From Bacteroidota bacterium (GTDB lineage: Bacteria; Bacteroidota; Bacteroidia; Sphingobacteriales; Sphingobacteriaceae): a DNA stretch of 33,744 nt. Of the stretch, positions 22,591 to 30,334 are shown one piece after another. The stretch spans positions 1 through 33,744 of the forward strand of contig JABDAU010000041.1 of the NCBI GenBank assembly GCA_013289045.1, written 5' to 3'. Under the pieces are notes generated by a model, which made no database searches, had not been told where the DNA came from, and saw nothing but the letters and a program-made list of their open reading frames with translations. The first letter of the stretch is position 1. Each line of letters opens with the position of its first letter. The position numbers and the translations under genes were made by a program.

Positions 22591-24345
22591 TTGAGACACG
22601 CGAATTACGACAAATTTCCTTTTGTGCAGGTTGAGGCCGAAAATACCTCATGCATAAGCGGCTGGGAAGCGATTGGCAAAAAGTTGAATGATGAGATCAG
22701 CTCGTCGGGCAAAAAAATAATTGTGGTAGAATGCTACCAGGGCGTACATGAAGATGAACTGGTAAGCAGCCTGAAGACGACCGTAAAGCACGACGTGTGG
22801 ATCAACGCAACGGATGCTTATAAAAGCGAACAGGAAATACTGACTATGACTTACCCGGATGTAACCGACGACAGGATCTTCGGCTACCTTACCCGGCTAA
22901 ACGTAAGCGATTTCCTTGACAAACAAAAAATAGCCGAATTGTATGACAAGGCCATTGCAACAGACGGCATAGTAATAATATACGGCACCGGGGCGAGCCT
23001 GGTGGCCCCCAAATACGATTTGCTGATATATGCCGATATGGCGCGCTGGGAAATACAGTTGCGCATGCGCAAAAAGGAAGTGAACAACATCGGCATCAAT
23101 AACAGTGATGAAGAGTTCTCTATTCAATATAAAAGAGGGTTTTTTGTGGACTGGCGTGCCTGTGACAGGTTGAAGAAACAGCTTTTTAACAAGATAGATT
23201 ATTGGCTGGACACCAACAAAGCAGGCAGCCCTAACCTTGTAAAAGGCGAGGCGATACTAAAAGGCATGCAGCTGGCAGTGAACAAGCCGTTTCGCGTGGT
23301 GCCGTTCTTTGACCCGGGGCCATGGGGCGGGCAATGGATGAAGGAAGTTTGCGATCTCGACCGCGATGTAGTGAACTATGCCTGGTGTTTTGATTGCGTA
23401 CCAGAGGAAAACAGTTTGCTGCTGCGCTTTGGCGATACGGATGTGGAGATCCCATCGATCAACCTGGTATTCCATCAAACCGATGCACTGATGGGCGCGA
23501 AAGTACATGCACGGTTTGGCGATGAGTTCCCGATACGGTTCGACTTCCTGGATACTATAAAAGGCGGTAACCTGAGCTTGCAGGTGCATCCGCTGACGGA
23601 ATACATACAGGAAAAATTCGGCATGCATTATACGCAGGATGAGAGTTATTATTTCCTGGATGTGGATGAGGCGGCTGAGCCTGTTGTTTTTTTAGGTTTA
23701 AATGAAAATATCGACGCTGACGCGATGATAGCAGACCTGCAGGCAACGCAACGCGGCGAGAAACTGTTTGATGACGAGAGATTTGTAAAAAAATGGCCGG
23801 TAAAGAAGCATGATCACGTCTCCATCCCGGCAGGAACCGTACATTGCTCGGGCGCGGGCGGAATGGTGCTTGAAATTAGCGCCACACCTTATATCTTTAC
23901 ATTTAAGCTGTGGGATTGGGGACGCTTAGGAATGGACGGTAAACCAAGGCCGATCAACATAGAGCACGGCAAAAATGTGATCCAGTGGGATCGCGACGAA
24001 CATTGGGTAAAGGAGCACGCGCTGAACCTGGTTGAACCACTGGGTAGTGGCGATGGCTGGCGCGAGGAACGTACAGGTTTGAACGAACTGGAATTTATAG
24101 AAACACGCAGGCATTGGTTCACCGGAAAGGTAACGCACAACACTGATGGGATAGTGAATGTGATTAACCTGGTGGAAGGCCGCGAGGCGATAGTGGAAAG
24201 CCCGACCGGCGCATTTGAGCCGTACGTGGTGCACTATGCCGAGACGTTTATTATACCCGCAGCCGTTGGCGAATACACCATCCGCCCATATGGCGAAGGC
24301 GAAGCGCAGGAATGCGGCACTTTAAAAGCATATGTGAGACTTTAA
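22591..24345 (+). CDS. Class I mannose-6-phosphate isomerase with degenerate kinase-like N-terminal domain
   Basis: Protein of 584 aa starting with TTG. The C-terminal half is a type I phosphomannose isomerase, a zinc cupin interconverting mannose-6-phosphate and fructose-6-phosphate. Zinc-ligand motifs are GNLSLQVHP (Gln331, His333), DESYYFLD (Glu351) and PAGTVHCSG (His418). Residues about 25-215 resemble a uridine-kinase-type nucleotide-binding fold (KKIIVVECYQGVHEDELVSS, DLLIYADMARWEIQLRMRKK). The expected Walker A glycine-lysine signature is absent, since VECYQGVHEDEL replaces G-x-x-x-x-GKT. Ordinary bacterial ManA proteins are 300-400 aa. The sugar symporter gene follows at 17 bp. No ATG lies at the natural start, so TTG is accepted. 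Confidence 0.88.
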   Translation: MRHANYDKFPFVQVEAENTSCISGWEAIGKKLNDEISSSGKKIIVVECYQGVHEDELVSSLKTTVKHDVWINATDAYKSEQEILTMTYPDVTDDRIFGYLTRLNVSDFLDKQKIAELYDKAIATDGIVIIYGTGASLVAPKYDLLIYADMARWEIQLRMRKKEVNNIGINNSDEEFSIQYKRGFFVDWRACDRLKKQLFNKIDYWLDTNKAGSPNLVKGEAILKGMQLAVNKPFRVVPFFDPGPWGGQWMKEVCDLDRDVVNYAWCFDCVPEENSLLLRFGDTDVEIPSINLVFHQTDALMGAKVHARFGDEFPIRFDFLDTIKGGNLSLQVHPLTEYIQEKFGMHYTQDESYYFLDVDEAAEPVVFLGLNENIDADAMIADLQATQRGEKLFDDERFVKKWPVKKHDHVSIPAGTVHCSGAGGMVLEISATPYIFTFKLWDWGRLGMDGKPRPINIEHGKNVIQWDRDEHWVKEHALNLVEPLGSGDGWREERTGLNELEFIETRRHWFTGKVTHNTDGIVNVINLVEGREAIVESPTGAFEPYVVHYAETFIIPAAVGEYTIRPYGEGEAQECGTLKAYVRL

Positions 24346-24362
24346 ACTAAATAAACCAAATT

Positions 24363-25751
24363 ATGAACGAAGGAACAACATCAGGAGGCTCAACCACGGG
24401 CTTCGTGGTCAAATTAACAGTGGTGGCCGCACTCGGCGGTTTCTTATTCGGTTATGATACTGCCGTGATATCTGGCGTGGTGCCTTTTATCACCACTAAG
24501 TTTGCATTAACCGAAGGCATGGTTGGCTATGCCGTTAGCAGCGCGATTGTAGGCTGTATTATAGGCAGCCTTTCAGCCGGCCCGATAAGCGACTCGGTAG
24601 GAAGGAAAAAAGTTTTGATCTTCACGGCAGTATTATTTGCTATCTCATCCATTGGCGCTGCAGTAGTTAACAGTCTTACCGGTTTCGTTATCTTCAGGGT
24701 GATCGGCGGTATTGGTATTGGTGCGGCATCGATGCTATCGCCATTGTATATATCAGAAGTTTCGCCTGCTAAGATCCGCGGTACATTGGTGAGCATTTAC
24801 CAATTAGCTATTGTTATCGGCATTTTAATTATTTATGGCGTTAACTGGAAAATAGCAGATTTTGGCACCGACCAATGGAAGGTTGATACCGGCTGGCGTT
24901 ATATGATCGGCTCCGGATTAGTACCGTCGGCCATATTCCTGGTGCTGTTGTTTATCGTACCGGAAAGTCCGCGTTGGCTGATCAAAAACAAACGCCGCGC
25001 AGAGGCAATGGATACATTGGAAAGGCTAAACGGCAAGCAGGAAGCCATTGCCGTAGCAAATGAAATAGAATCTACACTTAATGTAGAGGAAGGCACCGTT
25101 GGCGAATTATTTAAACCCGGTCTGCGCATGGCAATGATAGTCGGTTTATTCCTGGCGCTTTTTTCGCAGATCACAGGCATTAATGCCATCATCTATTACG
25201 CACCGAGCATATTCAAAACCGCGGGTTTCAGCACAGATAGTTCTTTGCTAACCACATTTTTAATTGGTGGTATCAACTTCATATTTACACTTGTGGCTAT
25301 TGTGCTGATAGACAAAATGGGACGAAAAAGCCTGTTGCTTTGGGGTGTTGCAGGCATGATCTTAGCCCTTGCAGGTACAGCTTATTGTTTCCTGGCACAT
25401 GTGGCCGGCATATGGCTGGTAGTATGCGTATGTTTCTATATAGCCTGTTTTGCGGCTTCGTTAGGCCCAATTCCATGGGTTATCATTTCCGAAATATTCC
25501 CAACCAAAACACGCGGCGTGGCCATGTCTATTGCCACAACCATGCTTTGGATAGGCACATTCCTTATATCATTATTTACGCCGATCATGCTTGCGGCGGG
25601 TAACATTGGCAAAACAGCTGCCGAGGCCGGAGGTTATACCTTCCTTATTTTCCTGTTCAATGCTGTATTGCTATGGCTTTTCACTAAGATATGGATACCG
25701 GAAACCAAACAGAAGACACTGGAAGAAATTGAATTAAGCTGGAAGAAGTAA
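24363..25751 (+). CDS. Sugar porter family MFS symporter (XylE-like)
   Basis: Protein of 462 aa with 12 hydrophobic segments and the sugar-porter signatures: GGFLFGYDTAVISG in TM1, SDSVGRKKVLI between TM2 and TM3, PESPRWLIKNKRRAEA after TM6, DKMGRKSLLLWG between TM8 and TM9, and PETKQKTLEEIE at the C-terminus. QITGINAIIYYAP in TM7 is the hexose-binding segment. The family imports monosaccharides such as xylose, arabinose, galactose or glucose with protons, without phosphorylating them. It follows the isomerase by 17 bp. The substrate should match the isomerases and the downstream glycosidase, but cannot be fixed from sequence. Confidence 0.95.
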   Translation: MNEGTTSGGSTTGFVVKLTVVAALGGFLFGYDTAVISGVVPFITTKFALTEGMVGYAVSSAIVGCIIGSLSAGPISDSVGRKKVLIFTAVLFAISSIGAAVVNSLTGFVIFRVIGGIGIGAASMLSPLYISEVSPAKIRGTLVSIYQLAIVIGILIIYGVNWKIADFGTDQWKVDTGWRYMIGSGLVPSAIFLVLLFIVPESPRWLIKNKRRAEAMDTLERLNGKQEAIAVANEIESTLNVEEGTVGELFKPGLRMAMIVGLFLALFSQITGINAIIYYAPSIFKTAGFSTDSSLLTTFLIGGINFIFTLVAIVLIDKMGRKSLLLWGVAGMILALAGTAYCFLAHVAGIWLVVCVCFYIACFAASLGPIPWVIISEIFPTKTRGVAMSIATTMLWIGTFLISLFTPIMLAAGNIGKTAAEAGGYTFLIFLFNAVLLWLFTKIWIPETKQKTLEEIELSWKK

Positions 25752-25773
25752 TTCTTTTCACTCAATTATTCTT

Positions 25774-25803
25774 AAAAAGGAGCAGGATATCTGCTCCTTT
25801 TTT
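25774..25803 (+). terminator. Rho-independent terminator after the symporter gene
   Basis: AAAAAGGAGCAG (25774-25785), loop GATAT, CTGCTCCTTTTT (25791-25802) and further T. It ends the isomerase-symporter operon, so the GH127 gene has its own promoter. Confidence 0.92.
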
Positions 25804-25824
25804 ATTTATCAATACATGAAAAGC

Positions 25825-25867
25825 TTTTACTGTTATGTACTGTATGGTTTTTATTGGCCGTACAGTG
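25825..25867 (+). promoter_or_regulatory. Candidate regulator-binding cluster upstream of GH127
   Basis: TTTTACTGTTATGTACTGTATGG (25825-25847) carries two directly repeated TACTGT half-sites. TACTGTATGG (25838-25847) is mirrored by CCGTACAGTG (25858-25867), with 8 of 10 positions complementary. The 12-mer TACTGTTATGTA is identical to the one at the GntR promoter. A -7 match, TAAATTTG, lies at 25943-25950. I read it as the second target of the GntR-type regulator. Confidence 0.45.
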
Positions 25868-25942
25868 TTAAAAATAGTAAACTGATAATCAACGCCATGG
25901 GCCCATTTCCATAAAATGCGCATCCTTAAAGTACATACATTT

Positions 25943-25950
25943 TAAATTTG
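25943..25950 (+). promoter_or_regulatory. Candidate -7 element for GH127
   Basis: TAAATTTG matches TAnnTTTG exactly, 44 bp before the start codon. No convincing -33 TTG is seen, which would fit a regulated promoter. Two GTACAT words lie on either side of it (25931 and 25954). Confidence 0.4.
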
Positions 25951-25994
25951 TTAGTACATTTATTTTGTAAACCAATTACATGCTTATTTAAAAA

Positions 25995-27965
25995 ATGAGA
26001 ATCAAACCGTTGATCATATTGTGCGTGACGTTTTTGTTGCCGTCTGCTGGTTTTTGCCAGGGCAATTATAAGATCATTCCTGATCCGCCTTATAGTAAAT
26101 ATACCTTGTTAAGTCCGACAGCTATTACCACAAAAGGCTGGTTACGCCAATTTTTGGAATATCAGAAAACCGGGCTTACCGGGCATATCGAAGATGCCGG
26201 TTATCCGTTTAACACTGGCATGTGGACGGCGGAGATCAACAACGGCAATAACGAGATCTACTGGTGGCCTTATGAGCAAAGCGGTTACTTTGTAGATGGC
26301 TGCCTGAAGGCGGGTTACCTGCTGCGCGATACTATGCTCATAAATAAAGCCAGGAAACAGGTAAATTATGTATTGAACAAGAACAATGCTGATGGCCGCC
26401 TCGGTCCGCAGGATTTGAAGGGGCGTTGGAATAAATGGCCGTATACGGGCTTCCTGCGTTCGTTTATGACCGAATATACTGTAAACCATGATCCGCGGAT
26501 TGTAGATGCCATGCTGAAACATTATTCCACCTATAAGGGTGAAGAGTTTGCCGATGAACTCGACCTGTGCAATGCCGAGGAAATGTGCTGGCTGTATGGC
26601 GTGTCCGGCAATAAAAAGATGCTGGATATGGCGGAAACCGCTTACGCGACATTCAAATCTGACCATAAATACCGCGACAGGGATGGCCGCGACATCAATT
26701 TCGCATCGGACATGGTACCGAATTATCATGGTGTGGTGTATATCGAGATCGTGAAGATCCCCGCTATATTGTACAGCTATACCGGCAAAAAGGAATATTT
26801 GAATGAGGCGCTGCATGGCATTTCACAAATGGAGAAATACGATATGCTGGCTTCGGGCGTACCGAGTTCCACCGAGCATCTGAATGGCATTTCGGAAACT
26901 GCCGGGCATGAAACCTGCAACCTCTCTACCATACCGTATACCTATGGCTATATGCTGCAGATCACGGGCAATGCCTTGTGGGCCGACAAGATAGAGAAAG
27001 CTGTTTTTAATGCAGGGATTGGCGCAATAACCAAGGATTTCCGGTCGGAACAATACTTCTCGGCGCCCAACCAGTTTATCGCTACCATGACCTCGAATCA
27101 TCTTGGCTACAACGACACCCGCATGGCCTTTTTGCCCGGTCATGATACGGAATGCTGCACCGGCAATGTAAACCGCTTTATGCCCTATTATATCGACCTG
27201 ATGTGGCTCGCTACAAAGGATGATGGCATCGCGGCAACATTATTTGGGCCGGGAGAGATCGAGGCAAAGGTTGGAAAAGATAAAAAAGCCGTAAAAATTA
27301 CAGAAACAACAAAATATCCGTTCGAGGAAAAGATAGATTTTACCATCAGCACTGATGGCGAAGTAAAATTCCCATTTCAACTGCGTATACCGGCCTGGTG
27401 CTATTCACCGTCTATAAGTATTAATGGCAATCATCTTATTGATATGATAAGATCCGGAGAATTTTATACGATCAACCGCACTTTCAAAAATGGCGATAAG
27501 ATCGAGCTATCGCTCCCAATGCATGTGCAGCTCACTAACTGGCCCCACGATGGCGTTACAATTGAGCGCGGGCCAATTGTTTACAGCTACCCGATAGCTG
27601 CAAAGGTTGATACTGTGCACGATTATAAAAAGTCAACCACAGCATTTCCGGGTACGGAGTATCAACCTAATGGCGCCTGGAATTATGTATTACTGGCAAA
27701 AAACGCCGGTGATGTACAGGTGATCAAAAACAACTATAAAGGTTATCCCTGGAGCTCAAGTGTAGCACCGGTGATATTAAAAGTCCCTGCTGAGCGGCTG
27801 GCCAATTGGAAATTGCATCCTGGTAAAGATTCTAAAGGTGAGCAGATACTGCAAACTTCGGCGTTCCCTGAAAAGCGGGATAGTCTTGGTAAAAAGGAAT
27901 ATATCGACTTAGTGCCTTACGGGAGCACATTTTTAAGGGTGACCGTGTTTCCGAAGGGAAATTAA
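25995..27965 (+). CDS. Secreted GH127-family glycosidase (beta-L-arabinofuranosidase-like, DUF1680)
   Basis: Protein of 656 aa with a signal peptide ending near GFCQG. The body matches the GH127/DUF1680 fold: an (alpha/alpha)6 barrel (about 40-420) then beta-sandwich domains. The zinc-thiolate active site of characterised beta-L-arabinofuranosidases is recognisable: Glu306 and Cys308 in AGHETCN, and the pair Cys387-Cys388 in DTECCTGN, where Cys388 would be the nucleophile. LRIPAWC and IERGPIVYSY mark the C-terminal region. The enzyme probably removes beta-L-arabinofuranose or a similar sugar from plant glycans in the periplasm. It stands after the isomerase-symporter operon with its own promoter carrying the shared putative operator. 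The sugar specificity is inferred; related families act on other sugars. Confidence 0.9.
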   Translation: MRIKPLIILCVTFLLPSAGFCQGNYKIIPDPPYSKYTLLSPTAITTKGWLRQFLEYQKTGLTGHIEDAGYPFNTGMWTAEINNGNNEIYWWPYEQSGYFVDGCLKAGYLLRDTMLINKARKQVNYVLNKNNADGRLGPQDLKGRWNKWPYTGFLRSFMTEYTVNHDPRIVDAMLKHYSTYKGEEFADELDLCNAEEMCWLYGVSGNKKMLDMAETAYATFKSDHKYRDRDGRDINFASDMVPNYHGVVYIEIVKIPAILYSYTGKKEYLNEALHGISQMEKYDMLASGVPSSTEHLNGISETAGHETCNLSTIPYTYGYMLQITGNALWADKIEKAVFNAGIGAITKDFRSEQYFSAPNQFIATMTSNHLGYNDTRMAFLPGHDTECCTGNVNRFMPYYIDLMWLATKDDGIAATLFGPGEIEAKVGKDKKAVKITETTKYPFEEKIDFTISTDGEVKFPFQLRIPAWCYSPSISINGNHLIDMIRSGEFYTINRTFKNGDKIELSLPMHVQLTNWPHDGVTIERGPIVYSYPIAAKVDTVHDYKKSTTAFPGTEYQPNGAWNYVLLAKNAGDVQVIKNNYKGYPWSSSVAPVILKVPAERLANWKLHPGKDSKGEQILQTSAFPEKRDSLGKKEYIDLVPYGSTFLRVTVFPKGN

Positions 27966-27974
27966 AGCCCCACA

Positions 27975-28109
27975 CGTCATGGCGAGGAACGAAGCCATCC
28001 CTGCACATGCAAATCAAGGAGCAAAAAGTTCATAAAAATAACGTCATTTAACAACCATCCGTTCCGTTGAAAGGATAACGCAGAGGTGGCTTCGTTCCTC
28101 GCCATGACG
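27975..28109. repeat. 135-bp element with perfect 23-bp inverted ends
   Basis: Bases 27975-27997 and 28087-28109 are exact reverse complements of one another, each containing the GCTTCGTTCCTCGC hairpin repeat. The left half (27975-28030) matches 15060-15115 in reverse at 51 of 56 positions. The 89-bp interior has no coding potential. The architecture, two inverted palindromic repeats around a short spacer, is that of a REPIN-like or miniature inverted-repeat element. Confidence 0.8.
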
Positions 28110-28133
28110 ACCATTTTGTTAGCATGGCGCCAA

Positions 28134-28164
28134 CAAAAAACCCTTAGCTTATGGCCAAGGGTTT
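28134..28164 (-). terminator. Terminator of the 358-aa lipoprotein gene
   Basis: On the minus strand AAACCCTT (28164-28157), an 11-nt loop, AAGGGTTT (28145-28138) and then TTTTG. It lies 20 bp past the stop codon. Confidence 0.8.
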
Positions 28165-28183
28165 CGCAATTCAGGTCAATAGT

Positions 28184-29260
28184 TTATTGGTATTGTATAT
28201 AAATAGGGTATGGTTTGTATTTCAAAACTTCCGTTGGCGTAAGCATATGGTGCGGCGCTTTCTTCAGGTCGTTTTTGTAGAACAGTTTGAAACCTGTAAA
28301 CTGTACCGGCTCAGGATAGATGAAGTTGCGGTAAGTACCTGTTTTCAGATCTGGTTCGCCCCAGCCATCCATATTTATCAATATTTGCGTCTCTTTGTGC
28401 AGTTTGATCTGTTTATAGTTGGTCAGCATCTTTTTGGTAAAGCGGTGCACGATAAAGATCTTTGGTGGCAGGTGGTTCTCATCCACAATTTTTGAAAGAT
28501 AGGCCGATACATAATTCACATCGGCAGCATCAAAAGTACCGATCTTTTTGCCCGGCAGGGTGCCATCCTTCATTGAGAATTCAGGGTCGATACCGCAATG
28601 CACATTTGGCATTTTCCAGTATTTTTCCAGTAAAGGCATCTCGGCACGTATGTTACTTAACGAAACCTGGATATCAAGGAAAACTATTGCATGCGCCTTT
28701 TTAGCGAGGTATAAAATAGTATCTATCTGTTTGAATGGCATACGGTGACGGTACATATGGTCTTTACCCGGGTCACCGCTGGCAACAACGGCTATATAAT
28801 GCAATGCTGGTTGTACAGGTGTAGCAGGATCAGCTTTTTCCCATTCTTTAACGGCTGCATGCAGGTGCTGCAGCATTTCGTTTGGCGGAAGCTCACCCAA
28901 AATGCCCATCTTTTTCGAGTACAGGTTACCATAGTAAGCAACCACCCTTTTGAACGGCAAAATAGCGCCCGGAAGCGGATATGGCTGATTTTTAACAGGC
29001 CATTTGCCGGTGGTATCGCCATGTGCCAGCTTCTTCATCAATGAATCGTACAGCTTTTTATTCAGCGGAGGATAAGAAACCGGTGCAACGGTTGTATCTA
29101 CGGCCGCGGTGGCGTCTGCCTTTGCACTATCTGCCGGCTTAGTGGTTGCTGCCGCTTTCTGGCCTGCTTTTGCCGAAGAGCTGTTATTGCTGCAATTCGT
29201 CAGGATAAAAAGGGAGAACAAAAACAATGAGGAGGAGAAAATAATGTTTTTCAGTTTCAT
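28184..29260 (-). CDS. Lipoprotein of unknown function
   Basis: Protein of 358 aa with a lipoprotein signal (LFLFSLFILTNCSNN, lipidated Cys23), a low-complexity Ala/Lys/Thr tether (about 25-60) and a globular domain (about 65-350). The domain has alternating beta strands and helices: FKRVVAYYGNLYSKKMGILG, ALHYIAVVASGDPGKD, AHAIVFLDIQVSLSN, VHCGIDPEFSMKDG, GTFDAADVNYVSAYLSKIV, PPKIFIVHRFTKKML and TQILINMDGWGEPDLKTGTY. The repeated strand-helix units with acidic residues at strand ends (LDIQ, GIDPEF, NMDGWGEP) suggest a TIM-barrel-like hydrolase, but I do not recognise the family. It has its own terminator. Confidence 0.8.
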   Translation of the reverse strand: MKLKNIIFSSSLFLFSLFILTNCSNNSSSAKAGQKAAATTKPADSAKADATAAVDTTVAPVSYPPLNKKLYDSLMKKLAHGDTTGKWPVKNQPYPLPGAILPFKRVVAYYGNLYSKKMGILGELPPNEMLQHLHAAVKEWEKADPATPVQPALHYIAVVASGDPGKDHMYRHRMPFKQIDTILYLAKKAHAIVFLDIQVSLSNIRAEMPLLEKYWKMPNVHCGIDPEFSMKDGTLPGKKIGTFDAADVNYVSAYLSKIVDENHLPPKIFIVHRFTKKMLTNYKQIKLHKETQILINMDGWGEPDLKTGTYRNFIYPEPVQFTGFKLFYKNDLKKAPHHMLTPTEVLKYKPYPIYIQYQ

Positions 29261-29334
29261 TTCTGGTGGTTTCTAAAGGGCAAAATAACACCTTTTATGA
29301 TGCAACTTTAGCGAAAGTTATCAACAAGTTAAGA

Positions 29335-30222
29335 TCAATTGCGGGTTTTATAAAACTTCCCAAAAACACCCAAAGGCAGTTTGGGCCCGGCAGTGGCTTG
29401 CAGGTATAGTTCACCGGTTTGGAGATTTTGCGCTTGCGGGTATGCGCTTTTGATGAGGTTCTCTACAATAACCGATGAAAAGCCAAGCGAATAGGTATTC
29501 AGGATTAAAAAATGCTCATCCGGGTCGAGCAATTTTACTACGTCCTGCATCATTTCATTAATGTGGTCTTCCAGCTTCCATTTTTCGCCGTTTGGGCCGT
29601 GGCCGTATGCCGGTGGGTCGAGGATAATGCCGTTATATTTTTTGCCGCGTTTCAATTCGCGTTTTACAAATTTCAGCGCATCTTCCACCATCCAGCGGAT
29701 ATCTTTTATTCCTGATAATTCCTGGTTCTCGTTGGCCCAGGTAACTACTTGCTTTATGGAATCCACATGCGTAGTTTCTGCACCTGCCGCAGCAGCGATC
29801 AGCGAAGCGCCGCCGGTATAGGCAAACAGGTTAAGCACTTTTGGCGATGGTGTTTTAAAGCGCTTTACGTTTTCGGAAATATAATCCCAGTTAACTGCCT
29901 GCTCCGGGAAAATCCCCACATGTTTAAATGAGGTTAATGCCAAGCGGAATTTTATCGCAACGTCATTGTTCTCGTATTCAATATGCCAACGGTCGGGCGT
30001 TTTCACATTTTTTTTGACCCACTCGCCTGTGGTTGCTGAACGCCCTTTGAATTTAATATGGTGAAGCTTTTGCCATTCACTTTCAGGTAATGCCTTGCCC
30101 CAAACCGCCTGTGGCTCGGGCCTGATAAGGATCACGCTGCCGAAGCGCTCCAGCTTTTCAAAATCGCCACAGTCTATCAGCTCGTAATCTTTCCAATGTT
30201 GCGGTGTGAGGAGTTGGATCAT
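29335..30222 (-). CDS. Class I SAM-dependent methyltransferase (RlmK/RlmI-like)
   Basis: Protein of 295 aa. The SAM-binding motif I is VLNLFAYTGGASLIAAAAG (about 129-147), followed by the acidic residue of motif II in THVDSI and the catalytic motif IV LDPPAYGHG (201-209). This pattern, with FAYTGG and DPPAYG, is that of the Methyltrans_SAM (PF10672) group whose characterised members methylate 23S rRNA bases. It lacks the N-terminal PUA domain of RlmI. The N-terminal region (1-120) is a small beta-rich domain with WGKALPESEWQK. It is cytoplasmic and its exact target is unknown. Confidence 0.9.
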   Translation of the reverse strand: MIQLLTPQHWKDYELIDCGDFEKLERFGSVILIRPEPQAVWGKALPESEWQKLHHIKFKGRSATTGEWVKKNVKTPDRWHIEYENNDVAIKFRLALTSFKHVGIFPEQAVNWDYISENVKRFKTPSPKVLNLFAYTGGASLIAAAAGAETTHVDSIKQVVTWANENQELSGIKDIRWMVEDALKFVKRELKRGKKYNGIILDPPAYGHGPNGEKWKLEDHINEMMQDVVKLLDPDEHFLILNTYSLGFSSVIVENLIKSAYPQAQNLQTGELYLQATAGPKLPLGVFGKFYKTRN

Positions 30223-30334
30223 TCTTAGTTTGCAGTTATCAGTTTGCTGTTTACAGCCATTAATCGTGCAAATATAATTATTAAACCAAGTAATAGATAC
30301 CGGAAAACTCCAAACCGGGAACGCAAACTATATG

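Noticed and set aside
26142..26816. 224-codon minus-strand frame inside the GH127 gene
   Set aside because: The opposite strand encodes conserved GH127 sequence; the antisense product has no recognisable features.
29305..29320. AACTTT-AGCG-AAAGTT hairpin after the methyltransferase gene
   Set aside because: Only 6 bp, A/T-rich and without a following U-tract, so not called a terminator.
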